From IMG/VR virus record IMGVR_UViG_3300048927_000124, positions 1 to 26,982 of that record: DNA of 26,982 nucleotides, one strand, 5' to 3'. The translations under genes were made by a program, and so were the position numbers. Origin of the DNA: a virus. Shown piece by piece: positions 13,526-20,544 of this stretch. Under the pieces are notes generated by a model, which saw only the letters and a list, made by a program, of their open reading frames with translations, was not told where the DNA came from and did not search any database. How positions within the stretch are numbered: position 1 is the first letter of the stretch; each line of letters begins with the position of its first letter.

Positions 13526-14211
13526 CGCTGCTGACGGCCACCGGTGCCCGGCCCGCTGCCTGGGCGCTGTGCGAGCGCTGGATGGCGCGACAGGACTACA
13601 CCGGCCCGGTGCGCTGGATCATCGTGGACGATGGCCCGGAGCCGCAGCCGGTGACCTTTCATCGCGATGGTTGGCAGCTGGAGCTGATCCGTCCGTCGCC
13701 GTACTGGACGCCTGGCCAGAATACGCAGGCGCGCAACTTGCTCACGGGTCTGGCTGCGGTCGACCACAGCGAGCGGCTGGTAATTTGTGAAGACGACGAC
13801 TGGTATGCCTCCGACTGGCTAACCACCGTCGACCAAGCGCTGGGCCGGGCCGAGTTGGTGGGCGAGTACCGCGCCCGCTACTACAACGTGCAGCAGCGCC
13901 GCGGCCGGCAGCTGGCCAACACGGGACACGCCAGCCTGTGCAGCACCGCGATGCGTGGCAGCGCGCTGCAGGACTTCGCCGCGGCATGCGATGCGCGCCC
14001 GAAGTTCATCGACCTGGAACTTTGGCGACGCGCGCGGGGCCGCTACCTGTTCGGCGGCCATCGTGTGGTCGGCATCAAGGGATTGCCGGGTCGCGGTGGG
14101 ATCGGCATGGGGCATGCCGACGATTTTGCCGGCCAGCCTGATCCCGATGGAGTCCTGCTGCGGTCCTGGGTTGGGGAGGACGCGGAGACCTATCAGTGGC
14201 TGACGGGCTGA
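13519..14211 (+). CDS. GT-A fold glycosyltransferase (family 2-like, 230 aa)
   Basis: Transfers a sugar from a nucleotide-sugar donor. The N-terminal strand-loop WIIVDDG (33-39, Asp37/Asp38) binds the nucleotide, and EDDDWY (91-96) is the DxD metal site. No membrane segment is seen, so it is a soluble enzyme acting in the cytoplasm. The later part (HASLCSTAMRGSAL, FIDLELWRRARGRYLFGG) should form the acceptor side. It is coupled by overlap on both sides, 7 bases with the methyltransferase and 16 with the gp10-like gene, so it is made together with virion proteins. Confidence 0.75.
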   Translation: MLTLLTATGARPAAWALCERWMARQDYTGPVRWIIVDDGPEPQPVTFHRDGWQLELIRPSPYWTPGQNTQARNLLTGLAAVDHSERLVICEDDDWYASDWLTTVDQALGRAELVGEYRARYYNVQQRRGRQLANTGHASLCSTAMRGSALQDFAAACDARPKFIDLELWRRARGRYLFGGHRVVGIKGLPGRGGIGMGHADDFAGQPDPDGVLLRSWVGEDAETYQWLTG

Positions 14212-14681
14212 AAATCCAAGGCATCGACGGCGTGCTGGACCTCCTGCGTTCGCTGCCGCCCGAAGTGGTGAGCAAGCGTGGAGGTCCGGTCAAGTCGGCA
14301 CTCGCGAAGGGCGCGCGGTTCCTGCGCGACAAGGAGCGCCAGAACCTGCAGGCGGTGCTTGAGCCTGGCGAGGAATCAACTGGCCTGCTCGCGGAGAACA
14401 TCATTGCCAGTCGCGGGAAGGCGCCGATTGGAGGGAAGGGGGAGCGCTACCTCGTCCGCATCAAGCGAAAGATGTACCCAGGCCGAAAGGGTGAGCAAGT
14501 GAGCACTCTGAAATCGGCACAGCTAAAGGAATACGGGTCGGTAAAGCAGCCGGCCCGCTCCTTCATCCGTCGCACGGTAATCGCGGAAGGCTCCCAGACC
14601 ATCAATGTGGTCGTCACTGAGCTGGTTGCTCGTGTCGACCGGGTTGTGAAGAAGCTTGCACAACAAAACAAGGGCCGCTGA
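14196..14681 (+). CDS. HK97 gp10-like tail completion protein
   Basis: Minor neck/tail completion protein. It starts at GTG 14196, 8 bases after GGAG (14184-14187), inside the glycosyltransferase gene. The pattern IQGIDGVLDLLRSLPPEVV, then KSALAKGARFLRDKERQN and the end PARSFIRRTVIAEGSQ are typical of HK97 gp10. The family is basic and about 130-165 residues, as here (161). It follows head closure in standard siphophages; here three sugar-type genes separate them. Confidence 0.85.
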   Translation: MADGLKIQGIDGVLDLLRSLPPEVVSKRGGPVKSALAKGARFLRDKERQNLQAVLEPGEESTGLLAENIIASRGKAPIGGKGERYLVRIKRKMYPGRKGEQVSTLKSAQLKEYGSVKQPARSFIRRTVIAEGSQTINVVVTELVARVDRVVKKLAQQNKGR

Positions 14682-15034
14682 TGTTCCCCAAGGTCTATCG
14701 CGCCATCCACACACCGGCTGTGGCCGCGATCGTGGGCGACCGCATCAGCCGTCACGGCGAGATCGCACAGACAGAGACGCGTCCCTACGTCACATGGCAG
14801 ATTGTAACGGGGCAGCCCTACGACAACCTCAGCGACACGCCATGCGGCGACTTCACAAGCGTGCAGTTGGACGCCTACCACTTGACGGATGCAGGCGCCG
14901 AGCAACTGGGACTAGCAATCCGCGCCGCGCTGGATGCCTCTCTCATCTGCAACAGGGTCGTCATCGACAACCGCGACCAAGACACGAAGCTGTACCACGT
15001 CGGCATTGAGGCCGACTTCATCGACCAGCGCTGA
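14681..15034 (+). CDS. DUF3168 tail completion protein (gp17-like)
   Basis: Caps the head-proximal end of the tail tube. Family features include a short N-terminal helix, PYVTWQIVTGQPYDNLS, VQLDAYHLTDAGAEQLGLAI and the terminal strand YHVGIEADFIDQR. At 117 residues it is normal. It shares one base with the gp10-like stop and precedes the tail tube gene, as expected. Confidence 0.85.
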   Translation: MFPKVYRAIHTPAVAAIVGDRISRHGEIAQTETRPYVTWQIVTGQPYDNLSDTPCGDFTSVQLDAYHLTDAGAEQLGLAIRAALDASLICNRVVIDNRDQDTKLYHVGIEADFIDQR

Positions 15035-15056
15035 GCCGCTGGCATACCCACCACCA

Positions 15057-15077
15057 GCCGCCGCAAGGCGGCTTCTT
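15057..15077 (+). promoter_or_regulatory. Hairpin with short U tail before the tail tube gene
   Basis: 15057-15062 pairs with 15067-15072 around a GCAA loop, followed by TTCTT. It could be a leaky terminator or an mRNA processing/stability element. The GCAA loop is the same as that of the first hairpin before the capsid gene. Confidence 0.55.
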
Positions 15078-15092
15078 CATTGAGGAATCGAA

Positions 15093-15602
15093 ATGACCGC
15101 TGGAACCCTTCGTACCCAGGGAACCGAGCTTTACCTTGTCGACAAGCTGAGTTCCAGCGTGGAGCAGGTCGTCAAGTTCGCGTGCCCGACTGGCATCACC
15201 GGCATCGGTGGCGGCACCAAAGATCAGCTTGAGGACACCTGCCTCGACAACGAGGAGGACAAGACCTACAAGGCCGGCCTCGGCAATCCCAATGCGATCT
15301 CGGTGCCTTTCAACTTCATCCCTTCCAGCTTCAGCCACCAGACCCTCTGGGATCTCAAGGCCAGCGGCGAGACCCAGGAATGGATGGTCGGCTTTTCGGA
15401 CGGACGCGGCATCGCACCGACGCTGGACAGCGAGGGGCACTTCGTACCGCCGCCGTCGCCGGAGCGGACCACCATCGGATTCGATGGCTACGTGTCGGAA
15501 GTGAACATCGACGTGGCCACGAACGAGATCGTGCGCGGCACGCTGACCATCCAGCGCTCCGGCTCGGAACGCCCCTTCTGGAACGGACCGGAACCGACCT
15601 GA
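15093..15602 (+). CDS. Major tail tube protein
   Basis: Polymerises into the tail tube around the tape measure. The protein (169 aa) has the beta-rich pattern of siphophage tube proteins: GTELYLVDKLSSSVEQ, VKFACPTGITGIGGGTKDQL, LWDLKASGETQEWMVGFSDG and VSEVNIDVATNEIVRGTLTI. It has its own ribosome site (GAGGAA about 9 bases upstream) and is bracketed by hairpins, unlike most late genes. It precedes the G/GT chaperones and tape measure, as in lambda-like tails. Confidence 0.85.
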   Translation: MTAGTLRTQGTELYLVDKLSSSVEQVVKFACPTGITGIGGGTKDQLEDTCLDNEEDKTYKAGLGNPNAISVPFNFIPSSFSHQTLWDLKASGETQEWMVGFSDGRGIAPTLDSEGHFVPPPSPERTTIGFDGYVSEVNIDVATNEIVRGTLTIQRSGSERPFWNGPEPT

Positions 15603-15620
15603 CCCCTACGACGTCGGCTC

Positions 15621-15641
15621 TGCGCGGCGATTTGCTGCGCA
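15621..15641 (+). promoter_or_regulatory. Hairpin after the tail tube gene
   Basis: 15621-15628 pairs with 15634-15641 (8 bp with one G-U) around a GATTT loop, 18 bases after the tube stop. No U-run follows. Likely an mRNA stability or processing element. Confidence 0.45.
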
Positions 15642-15672
15642 TCCGGCGTCCCACTCATCACGGCAGAGATGC

Positions 15673-16038
15673 ATGGACAAAAAGCTTCTTCTCACCCCTT
15701 CCGCTGCGGTCGAGCGCGAGATCACGCTTGCGGACGGGCAAAAGCACAACACGTGGTTCAAGCCCGTCACCGGCGGCGAGTTCTTCCGCTTCCAGCGCGA
15801 CACGCGTTCCGAGGACGAGAACGTTCGCATATTCGCGATGCAGCGCCTGATCGCCTGCAGCCTGTGCGAGGACGCACGCGGCCGTCCGACGCTCACGAAC
15901 GACGAGGCCAAGGCCCTATCGATCGACGCGATCAATGTCCTATTCCCTCATGTGATCGCTGTATCTCGCACGGTGGAAGAGGAAAAAAAAGACTCGCCGA
16001 GCGCGGATCTGAGTGGTTCCGCCATGTCCTCGCCCTAG
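15673..16038 (+). CDS. Tail assembly chaperone, gpG-like
   Basis: Binds the tape measure protein during tail assembly. The frame from ATG 15673 encodes 121 residues, starting MDKKLLLTPSAAVEREITLA and containing the conserved GGEFFRFQRDTRSED-type region. Near the end the frame runs over eight A residues (15983-15990); most ribosomes continue to TAG 16036-16038 and make G, some slip to -1 and make GT. An ATG at 15669 in another frame belongs to no useful product. Confidence 0.85.
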   Translation: MDKKLLLTPSAAVEREITLADGQKHNTWFKPVTGGEFFRFQRDTRSEDENVRIFAMQRLIACSLCEDARGRPTLTNDEAKALSIDAINVLFPHVIAVSRTVEEEKKDSPSADLSGSAMSSP

Positions 16039-16046
16039 CGCTCGGC
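15983..16046 (+). promoter_or_regulatory. Programmed -1 frameshift signal (A8 slip site plus 9-bp stem)
   Basis: In the G frame the codons are GAA AAA AAA GAC, giving an A AAA AAA heptamer. After a 5-base spacer (15991-15995), bases 15996-16004 pair perfectly with 16038-16046 (9 bp, GC-rich) across a 33-base loop that holds part of the G stop codon. Slip site, spacer and stem are the three classic parts of a -1 signal. The loop is long enough for pseudoknot contacts. Confidence 0.85.
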
Positions 16047-16295
16047 AAGAGCCTGGTTGAGATCGACGCGCTGCCACAGGCTGAGATCGACGCCTGGCGC
16101 AACTACCACACGTTGTTCCCCATTGACGACCTGCATCGAATCCACCGCCCGGCTGCTGTCATGGCCGCCTCTAATGGCGCGAAGTTCGAGGCGACGATGG
16201 ATTTCCTCGCGCCTGATCCGGCATTCGCCGGGTACGAAGACGCTGACATAGCCACCATGCGGGCCTTCGGCCTGCGCCCGCCCATCAGGACCTAA
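15990..16295 (+). CDS. T extension of the GT tail chaperone (reached by -1 frameshift)
   Basis: After the slip, translation runs from AGA 15990 to TAA 16293-16295, adding about 101 residues to the first 106 of G. The extension (EWFRHVLALALGKSLVEIDA and AEIDAWRNYHTLFPIDDLH) resembles the DUF4035/gpT-type domain that recruits the tail tube protein to the tape measure. There is no independent ribosome site or good start codon before it, so expression depends on the frameshift. It ends 4 bases before the tape measure gene. Confidence 0.85.
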   Translation, partial: RLAERGSEWFRHVLALALGKSLVEIDALPQAEIDAWRNYHTLFPIDDLHRIHRPAAVMAASNGAKFEATMDFLAPDPAFAGYEDADIATMRAFGLRPPIRT

Positions 16296-16299
16296 ACCC

Positions 16300-18510
16300 A
16301 TGGCAGCAGGTTCCATCGTCATCGATCTGCTGATGCGCACCGGCAGCTTCGTCACCGACACGGATCGGGCGTCGAAGCGGCTGAAGCAGTTCGAGCGGGA
16401 GGCCAAGGACGCTAGTACGGCCATCGGTGCGGCCCTGGCTGCGGCTGCAACCGCGACGGCCGCCATCCTGCAACAGTCCGTCAACACGATGGACGACATC
16501 AGCAAGGCGGCGCAGCGCTCCGGCACTACCACGGAAGAGTTTTCCAAGCTGAGCTATGCCGCCGGCCTGGCCGATGTGGCGATGACCGACTTGCAGACCT
16601 CGCTGGGACGCCTGACGAAGGCTCAGGCTGAAGCGCTCGATCCTGCTTCGCAGCAGGCGAAGATTTTCAAGGCGCTGGGGATTGAGGTGACCGACGCGGC
16701 CGGCAACCTCCGCAGCTCCACGGATGTGTTCAAGGCATTCGCAGACGTTTTCCAAGAGCAGAAGGGATCACCGGAGATTATCGCCGCAGGCCTGAACATC
16801 TTCGGGCGTAGCTTCCAAAACCTCATACCTCTGCTGAAGGATGGCTCCAGAGGACTGAAGGAAGCGGGTGACGAGGCAGAAGCGCTTTTGCAAGTCATCA
16901 GCACCAAGAGTGGCAATGAAGCTGAGGCTTTCAACGACAACCTCAGTCGCATGAAGCTGATCGTGACTGGCGTGGCGAATGCGGTGGCTGGTGATCTCCT
17001 ACCGGACCTCGTGGAGCTACAGGAGAATTTCCTTGATGGAGCTCGCGAGGGCGACAAGCTCCATCGGGTGGCTGACGATGTTGCGAACGTCTTCCGGGTT
17101 CTGGGGGGCGCAATCGAAGCCGTCTCTATTCCGCTGGGCTGGATCGACGACAAGATCCAGGGCACAACCATGGCACTCCAAGGCCTTGCGGAAGTAGCCA
17201 AGGGCGTCATTGGACTGAATTGGGACCAGATCACACGTGGTGCCACGCTTACGTTCCAGAGCACGGGCGATGCTCTTGGACTCCCGGATTTTCTAGACCC
17301 TATGGCGCGTGGTGGGAAGAAGCCATCTGGCGCTGGTTCAGACATGTACTCGGCTGGCGCTGGCGGTGGTCTCGGGTTGTTCGCCAGCAGTGCCGCCGAG
17401 AAAGCTGCGCAGCAAAGGGCTAAGCGCCTACGTGACTCGGCATTTGGACCCCAGGAGAAAAGAAGCAGTTCTGGCGGGAAATCCGAGGCGGAGAAGGACG
17501 CAGAAAAGCTTGCCGCAGCGTACAAGAAAACCAATGAGCAGTTGGAAGAGCAGATCGCGCTAAACGGAAACAACAGCGCGATGGCCAAGCTCGCGTTCGA
17601 GTTGCAGAGCGGCGAGCTTTCGAAGCTTAGTGAGGCTCAGAAGCAGGATCTTACTGAAAAGCAGGCGAAGGTTGATCTTCTGGAGTTGGAGCGCGCCGCA
17701 CAGAAAGAGGTTAACCAGCAATCTGAGGACTACGCCCGCGCAGTTGAAGACCAAGCCAAGTCATTTCAAGCCCATGCCTCTGATCTCCAGTTTGAGATAG
17801 ATTTGCTTGGAAAGAGCAACAAAGAGCGCCAGCGCGAGATCGAACTTCGCTATCTTGGTGTGGGGGCAACTGAGGCCCAGCGCGAGGCCATCGGGCGACT
17901 GTCGGATCAGCTATACGAACAAGGCGAGGCGATGCAGCGCAGCATCGACCTACAGGATGACTTCCGCGATTCGTTCTCAGACGCGGCGAAGGACCTGATC
18001 AGCGGCAGCTCATCGGCCAAAGATGCGTTGCTGGACTTCCTTGATTCCATCAACGACCGCCTAGCCCGCATGGTGGCTGACGGCTGGGCCGACAAGCTGT
18101 TTGGCAAGCAAGGCGAGAACGGAGGCGGTGCGGTTGGAGGATGGCTGTCTTCGTTCGCCGGCTCTTTCAGCGGCAAGGGTGGTGCAGCGTCGGGCGCTTC
18201 ACAGGGCGGCGGATGGATCGACACAATCCTCGGCGCCTTCGGCGGAGCGAAGGCCAGCGGCGGCGACATTCTCGGCAGCCGCGCCTATCTCGTCGGCGAG
18301 GATGGCCCGGAGATGTTCGTGCCCAGGACTGCAGGCCGCGTCTACACGGCTCCGCAGACGCAGGCAATTACGGCAGGTCACGGCAGTCGTGGACTCACGC
18401 AGATCAACAACTTCAACACGCAGGGGCGGCTCGATCGTAGGTCGAAGCAGCAAATCGCCGCAGACGTAGGCCGCAAGGCGAATGCCGCAACTTCTCGGGG
18501 TATCGGCTGA
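16300..18510 (+). CDS. Tail tape measure protein (736 aa)
   Basis: Sets tail length and takes part in DNA passage. It has a lambda-type N-terminus (RASKRLKQFEREAKDASTAI), an Ala-rich hydrophobic stretch at about 43-60, long helical coiled regions at about 390-560 (AEKDAEKLAAAYKKTNEQL), and the family C-terminus SRAYLVGEDGPEMFVPRTAG followed by a flexible tail. At about 0.15 nm per residue, 736 residues predict a tail near 110 nm. It directly follows the G/GT genes. Codon choice in the middle (17480-17850) is somewhat less GC-rich than its flanks. Confidence 0.92.
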   Translation: MAAGSIVIDLLMRTGSFVTDTDRASKRLKQFEREAKDASTAIGAALAAAATATAAILQQSVNTMDDISKAAQRSGTTTEEFSKLSYAAGLADVAMTDLQTSLGRLTKAQAEALDPASQQAKIFKALGIEVTDAAGNLRSSTDVFKAFADVFQEQKGSPEIIAAGLNIFGRSFQNLIPLLKDGSRGLKEAGDEAEALLQVISTKSGNEAEAFNDNLSRMKLIVTGVANAVAGDLLPDLVELQENFLDGAREGDKLHRVADDVANVFRVLGGAIEAVSIPLGWIDDKIQGTTMALQGLAEVAKGVIGLNWDQITRGATLTFQSTGDALGLPDFLDPMARGGKKPSGAGSDMYSAGAGGGLGLFASSAAEKAAQQRAKRLRDSAFGPQEKRSSSGGKSEAEKDAEKLAAAYKKTNEQLEEQIALNGNNSAMAKLAFELQSGELSKLSEAQKQDLTEKQAKVDLLELERAAQKEVNQQSEDYARAVEDQAKSFQAHASDLQFEIDLLGKSNKERQREIELRYLGVGATEAQREAIGRLSDQLYEQGEAMQRSIDLQDDFRDSFSDAAKDLISGSSSAKDALLDFLDSINDRLARMVADGWADKLFGKQGENGGGAVGGWLSSFAGSFSGKGGAASGASQGGGWIDTILGAFGGAKASGGDILGSRAYLVGEDGPEMFVPRTAGRVYTAPQTQAITAGHGSRGLTQINNFNTQGRLDRRSKQQIAADVGRKANAATSRGIG

Positions 18511-19109
18511 TGGCGTACTTGGATGCCTACCTGCCGCCGTGCCCGGGCTACGGATTCGAGGGCGGCCCCAACTTCTCGACGCGGATTGTGGAGATGGCCA
18601 ACGGCCGCGAGCGCCGCAACGCCGACTGGAGTATCGCGCGGCACAGCTACACGGCGCCGTTCCTCAACATCTCGAAGGAGGCCTATCGAGAGCTGAAGCG
18701 CATGCACATGGTATGCCGCGGGAAGCTGCATTGTTTCCGCTTCAAGGACTACCTCGACTTCCAAGCCGTGAACGAGGTATTCGCGATCGGGGATGGCGTG
18801 CAGACGACCTTCCAGCTCGCGAAGTTCTCCACCATAGACGGCATTTCCTACGAGCGTCCGGTGTATGCGATCGTCTCCGCTGCGGTCACCGATAACGGCG
18901 TCCCGGCATCGCCCGTGGTCGACATGGAGCGAGGGACAGTCACCTTTGCGGTAGCGCCGGCAAACGGCCACGTGTTGCGCTGGTCGGGAGAGTTCGACGT
19001 TTGGGTCCGGTTCGATCAAGACAACCTGCCATTCACGCTGGACAACGTGGACGCGACGAATGGGCAGGTGGAACTTCTGGAAGTGCCTCCGCCGGAAGAA
19101 GAGAGCTGA
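18510..19109 (+). CDS. DUF2460 distal tail protein
   Basis: Part of the tail tip joining the tube to the fibre hub, a place held by lambda gpM/gpL-type proteins. The family pattern is clear: PGYGFEGGPNFSTRIVEMAN, GRERRNADWSIARHSY, GKLHCFRFKDYLDF and AIGDGVQTTFQLAKF. At 199 residues it is normal. It shares one base with the tape measure stop and one with the next start. Confidence 0.88.
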   Translation: MAYLDAYLPPCPGYGFEGGPNFSTRIVEMANGRERRNADWSIARHSYTAPFLNISKEAYRELKRMHMVCRGKLHCFRFKDYLDFQAVNEVFAIGDGVQTTFQLAKFSTIDGISYERPVYAIVSAAVTDNGVPASPVVDMERGTVTFAVAPANGHVLRWSGEFDVWVRFDQDNLPFTLDNVDATNGQVELLEVPPPEEES

Positions 19110-20116
19110 TGCCGCGCAATATCCCCATCGCGCTGCGCTCCCATCTGGCGCAGGACGACACTACCACAACTGTGCTACTGCGCATCGCGTCGGTTAGGCC
19201 TGGCGTCGCGCCCTACGGCGCTGTCATGACCAACAGAGAGTTGGTGTACGACGATGGCGACGGAGCCATCGTCTATTCCCCGATCATCGGCATGCAGCTC
19301 AGCACGATGGCCGCCGGCATGGACATGAGCGTCGACAACGCGGAGGCGGGAGGGCTGCTGCCTGAGTTCGATTTCCCGATCAGCGAGGCCGACATCCGCG
19401 CAGGTGTCTACGACTACGCGCGCTGGGTGGCGTACTTGGTGAACTACGAGGACCTAAGTCAGGGGCATGTCGTGCTGGGCGCAGGCGAGATCGGCCGCGT
19501 CTCGATCAACGACGACGGACTGTCGTTCGTCGAGGAGCTGTTCGGCAAGACCAAGCGCCTGCGACAGTCCGTGGTCGAGCGGGATTCCCTGACCTGCAGG
19601 GCGATCTTCGGCAGCCAGCCCATCGGCACCGGCGGAGGCGTGCCGGAGCAGCGCTTCCCATGCGGGTTCGATGCCACGAGCCTGCTGGTGGCCGGCACCA
19701 TCACCTCGGTGGGGCTGGAGACGAATATCACTTTCACCTCGGCTGACGTGGCCGCAGCGTTCGGCGCTAACGAACTCGCTCCAGGCAAGGTGTACTGGAA
19801 GACAGGACTCAACGCAGGCCGCGATACCGAGATCGAGAGCAACACCGCCGGAGGCGAGGTCACACTTTCGTTCAAGACCGACTATCCAATGCAGGCGGGG
19901 GACACCTTCGACATTCGGCCGGACTGCAACAAGCAATGGGACGACGCAGACCATGGCTGCCTGCGCTGGTGGAGCCTGCAGCGGGTTAACCACTTCCGTG
20001 GCGAGCCGCACATCCCGATCGGTGACGCTGGCCAGCTGAGCGTGCCGGGCGCATCAGTCGGTCCCAGCCTTGGCGGCAATACATCGCAGGAATTCACTGA
20101 GGGCGAGACGGCATGA
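19109..20116 (+). CDS. DUF2163/BR0599-type tail tip protein with four-Cys site
   Basis: ATG 19109 overlaps the preceding stop by one base; the open frame further upstream is a shadow. The N-terminal part (RSHLAQDDTTTTVLLRIASV) and the C-terminal HFRGEPHIPIGDAGQLSVPG mark DUF2163 with the BR0599 C-terminal domain. Cys163, Cys185, Cys273 (in PDCNKQW) and Cys284 (HGCLRWW) are the four family cysteines; lambda gpL, in the same position, uses four Cys for an iron-sulfur cluster. The C185-C273 spacing here is long because a beta-rich segment is inserted. It ends in an ATGA overlap with the NlpC/P60 gene. Confidence 0.88.
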   Translation: MPRNIPIALRSHLAQDDTTTTVLLRIASVRPGVAPYGAVMTNRELVYDDGDGAIVYSPIIGMQLSTMAAGMDMSVDNAEAGGLLPEFDFPISEADIRAGVYDYARWVAYLVNYEDLSQGHVVLGAGEIGRVSINDDGLSFVEELFGKTKRLRQSVVERDSLTCRAIFGSQPIGTGGGVPEQRFPCGFDATSLLVAGTITSVGLETNITFTSADVAAAFGANELAPGKVYWKTGLNAGRDTEIESNTAGGEVTLSFKTDYPMQAGDTFDIRPDCNKQWDDADHGCLRWWSLQRVNHFRGEPHIPIGDAGQLSVPGASVGPSLGGNTSQEFTEGETA

Positions 20117-20544
20117 CGGCACTGGTTGCGGCAGCGCGGGCCTATCTACACGTGCCGTTTCGCCACCGCGGCCGCTCCCGCCGAGGCCTCGACTGCGCTG
20201 GGCTGCTGGTGCTGGCCTGCAGGGACATCGGCAAGCCGATCCCCGACCAGCGCCACTACGGCCGCGAGCCGTTCAACGATGGGCTGGTGGAAGCCGGAAC
20301 GCGCGCGTTCGGCCAGCCCATCGCCGTCGGGCAGGTGCCTGCTGAGTTCCTGCGCGCCGGCGACGTGCTGCTGCTGCGCTTCGACATCAACCCGCACCAC
20401 GTGGCCATCGTGGCCGACCACCCACTGGGCGGCCTGAGCATCATCCACGCGAACGCGGACGCCACCCAGCGAGGCCTTGTCGTCGAGCAGCGCCTCGATG
20501 CGCTCTGGCTCTCACGCATCACCCACGTCTTTCGGACCACCTGA
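20113..20544 (+). CDS. NlpC/P60 peptidase of the tail tip (lambda gpK-like)
   Basis: Cysteine peptidase thought to act on peptidoglycan crosslinks or to mature the tip during assembly. Catalytic Cys28 is in GLDCAGLLVLA, the catalytic His is in NPHHVAIVAD (His95/96), and a third polar position follows in IIHANAD. At 143 residues it is the stand-alone NlpC form without the JAB domain of lambda gpK. It is coupled to both neighbours by 4- and 1-base overlaps. Confidence 0.9.
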   Translation: MTALVAAARAYLHVPFRHRGRSRRGLDCAGLLVLACRDIGKPIPDQRHYGREPFNDGLVEAGTRAFGQPIAVGQVPAEFLRAGDVLLLRFDINPHHVAIVADHPLGGLSIIHANADATQRGLVVEQRLDALWLSRITHVFRTT

